From Lysobacter soli (GTDB taxonomy: Bacteria > Pseudomonadota > Gammaproteobacteria > Xanthomonadales > Xanthomonadaceae): a DNA stretch of 64,000 nucleotides. The translations under genes were made by a program, and so were the position numbers. The notes below the pieces were generated by a model. The model had not been told where the DNA came from. It did no database searches and saw only the letters and a program-made list of their open reading frames with translations. Below are positions 62,311 through 64,000 of the stretch, in pieces (the stretch's first letter is position 1; each line of letters opens with the position of its first letter). The stretch spans positions 282,251-346,250 of the forward strand of contig NZ_QTJR01000003.1 of NCBI RefSeq assembly GCF_003382285.1, in the 5' to 3' direction.

Positions 62311-63897
62311 CTACTCCGTGGCGTCTTCCAGGCGGTACGTCGATTGTGCGCGCTGTTCGCCCTGCCAGCGGTCGAACGCGCGCACTTCGATGCGATGTTC
62401 GCCGAGCGCGAGATCGGTCGGCAACGCGCCGCGCCACAGGTGCGTGGACGGATCGGCTTCCGGCGAACGGTCGTAGCCGCGCAATGAGGTCGCCGTGTCG
62501 TCGGCGACGTTCTCGACGATCAGCCGCGGATCCGGCTGTTCGACGCGCTGCATCGGCTTCCAGTCGCCGTCGTCGATGCGGTATTCGACGCGGCTGTCCG
62601 CATCGCCCATGAACACGTTCGCGAACACGCCGAACGCCGGCCACGCACCGCGGCGCAACACCTTCGGTGCATGCAGGCCGATCGCCTCGTCCTTCGCGCC
62701 GCGCGCGATCTGGTAGCGCAGCGAGTACGAACCGTCCGGCCTGAACGTCGCCCACGCGTAGCCGTTGGGCGTGCCGTCGCTCATCGTCGTGTCCGGAATG
62801 CCCTGCGCGTCCTTCACGCCCGACCAGAACGCGCCGCACGTCGCGCCGACGTTGTACTCGTGCAACGGCTTCGCACCATGCCAACCGGTGGACGCGTCAT
62901 GGAAGTAGTGGCGCTGGTTGTGCGTGTGCGCACTGAGCAGCAACACGTTGGGACGATCCTTGAGCATCGCGAACAGACGATCGCGATCGGCGCGACGGAA
63001 GGTCTCCACGCCCGGCACCGGCTCGAAGAACGGGATGTGCACGGAAATCACGACGCGGCGCTCTTTCGGCAACGTCGCCAGGTAGGCGTCGAGGAACGCG
63101 AGCTGATCCTCGCGCAGCCCGCCGACGTAGGCGGGCTTCTTCCCCGGCATGTACACCACGTCGTCGAGCACGATGAAGCTCGCCTGCGGCTCTTCCCACG
63201 CGTACGTATCGGGGCCGAACACGTTGCGGAAGCCGAGCAGCGCGTCCTCGTCGCGCTTCGCGTCGAAGTCCAGATCGTGATTGCCGGCCACGTGCAGCCA
63301 CGGCACCCCGAGCTTCGCCGTGACGCGGTTCATCGCCGGATACAGCGACAGATCGTCGTTGACGATGTCGCCCAGGCTCAGGCCGAGTTGCGCGTCGTGA
63401 TGCCCGGTCAGCGGCTCGACGATGTCGCGCTCGTAATAGCCCACGTCCACCACGCTCTTCGGCTGCGGATCGCCGAACACGAGCATCTTCAGGTCGCCCT
63501 TGCGCTTGGGCGCGCGATGCAGCGCGAAGTCGTACAACGCCTGCGGCGCGGTCGCTGCGATGCCGCCGAACCGCAGCGCAGGCGAACCTTCCGGAAACAG
63601 GTGATGCCAGAACAGCGGCAGTCCGTTCGCGCCCGTCGCGGTCGCGTACTGCGGCGGCTTCACCACGAACAGCGTGCTTTCCGCGCGCATCGGCAGCGCG
63701 TATCGCCCTTGCGCGTCGGTGATCGCCAGTTCGCGCCCGTTCGAGACCTTCACGCCGGCGATGCCGCGCTCGCGACCGTCGCGCTGCCCGTTGCCGTTCG
63801 CATCGTCGAACACGCTGCCGGTCACGGTGGATTGCGCCGCCGCGCCGGTCGATGCAGCCAGCAGGGCGATGAGGACGGCGGGAACGGCGTTCGGCAT
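62311..63897 (-). CDS. Secreted calcineurin-like metallophosphoesterase
   Basis: 528 residues. Signal peptide (cleavage near AAAQ at 22), an N-terminal prealbumin-like/SdrD-B-like domain (VTGSVFDDANGNGQRD, about 25-110) and a calcineurin phosphoesterase domain (about 135-375) with the metal/active-site blocks GDPQ, GDIVND, GNHD, ISVHIPF and SAHTHN. C-terminal beta-rich part (about 400-528). Probably hydrolyses phosphomono- or diesters outside the cytoplasm. Gene start is intact; the poly-G artefact begins 13 bases upstream, so the promoter is not in the window. Confidence 0.88.
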   Translation of the reverse strand: MPNAVPAVLIALLAASTGAAAQSTVTGSVFDDANGNGQRDGRERGIAGVKVSNGRELAITDAQGRYALPMRAESTLFVVKPPQYATATGANGLPLFWHHLFPEGSPALRFGGIAATAPQALYDFALHRAPKRKGDLKMLVFGDPQPKSVVDVGYYERDIVEPLTGHHDAQLGLSLGDIVNDDLSLYPAMNRVTAKLGVPWLHVAGNHDLDFDAKRDEDALLGFRNVFGPDTYAWEEPQASFIVLDDVVYMPGKKPAYVGGLREDQLAFLDAYLATLPKERRVVISVHIPFFEPVPGVETFRRADRDRLFAMLKDRPNVLLLSAHTHNQRHYFHDASTGWHGAKPLHEYNVGATCGAFWSGVKDAQGIPDTTMSDGTPNGYAWATFRPDGSYSLRYQIARGAKDEAIGLHAPKVLRRGAWPAFGVFANVFMGDADSRVEYRIDDGDWKPMQRVEQPDPRLIVENVADDTATSLRGYDRSPEADPSTHLWRGALPTDLALGEHRIEVRAFDRWQGEQRAQSTYRLEDATE

Positions 63898-63909
63898 GGA
63901 CGACTCGCG

Positions 63910-64000
<91 letters not shown>

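Overview
The window is about 64 kb of very GC-rich, densely coded bacterial DNA. Gene content, codon use and the many short dispersed hairpin repeats point to a Lysobacter-like member of the Xanthomonadaceae (Gammaproteobacteria); this is an inference from gene families, not from a marker gene. No rRNA, tRNA, CRISPR array, intact insertion sequence or prophage was seen. The left edge cuts a dienelactone hydrolase gene. The right edge runs into a poly-G tract that looks like the artefactual end of an assembled contig.

Layout. 0-16.4 kb is a mosaic of housekeeping and envelope genes: dienelactone hydrolase, extensin-like protein, GAF-GGDEF cyclase, periplasmic peroxiredoxin, GH18 chitinase, Tat-exported oxidoreductases, M14 peptidase, a three-gene minus-strand operon (Mrr-like nuclease, membrane protein, Coq7-like diiron protein) and a pseudouridine synthase-like protein. 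16.5-19.4 kb is an accessory island of lower GC: a wrecked PAAR-type type VI secretion effector gene, surrounding small secreted or lipoprotein genes that look like immunity proteins, and a broken REP-associated transposase. 19.4-47.9 kb is dominated by branched-chain amino acid catabolism: fused acyl-CoA mutase IcmF, leucine dehydrogenase, isovaleryl-CoA dehydrogenase (liuA), acetyl-CoA acetyltransferase, both methylcrotonyl-CoA carboxylase subunits (liuB, liuD), methylglutaconyl-CoA hydratase (liuC), HMG-CoA lyase (liuE) and an HSD10-like dehydrogenase. Interspersed are a prolyl-4-hydroxylase-like dioxygenase, an alpha carbonic anhydrase, a lipidated subtilisin autotransporter, two Ala-rich lipoproteins, a bactofilin and a Fur-type feoAB iron-uptake operon. 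48-64 kb holds efpL, a divergent pair of D-2-hydroxyglutarate dehydrogenase-like gene and serA, an outer-membrane protein, two paralogous amino acid permeases, the methionine-salvage operon mtnB-mtnD-mtnC, and a calcineurin-like phosphoesterase.

How the genes work together. Leucine is deaminated by leucine dehydrogenase, oxidised by LiuA after conversion to isovaleryl-CoA, carboxylated by LiuB/LiuD, hydrated by LiuC and cleaved by LiuE to acetyl-CoA and acetoacetate, with the thiolase completing the route. The liuC-VOC-liuD-liuE genes are one tight unit that continues into a large PAS-GGDEF-EAL gene, so c-di-GMP signalling may be co-transcribed with leucine breakdown. The serA side product D-2-hydroxyglutarate could be recycled by the divergent flavoenzyme. 

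Intergenic space is colonised by a compound repeat family with three hairpin modules in fixed order, tandemly duplicated at 4.1-4.65 kb.
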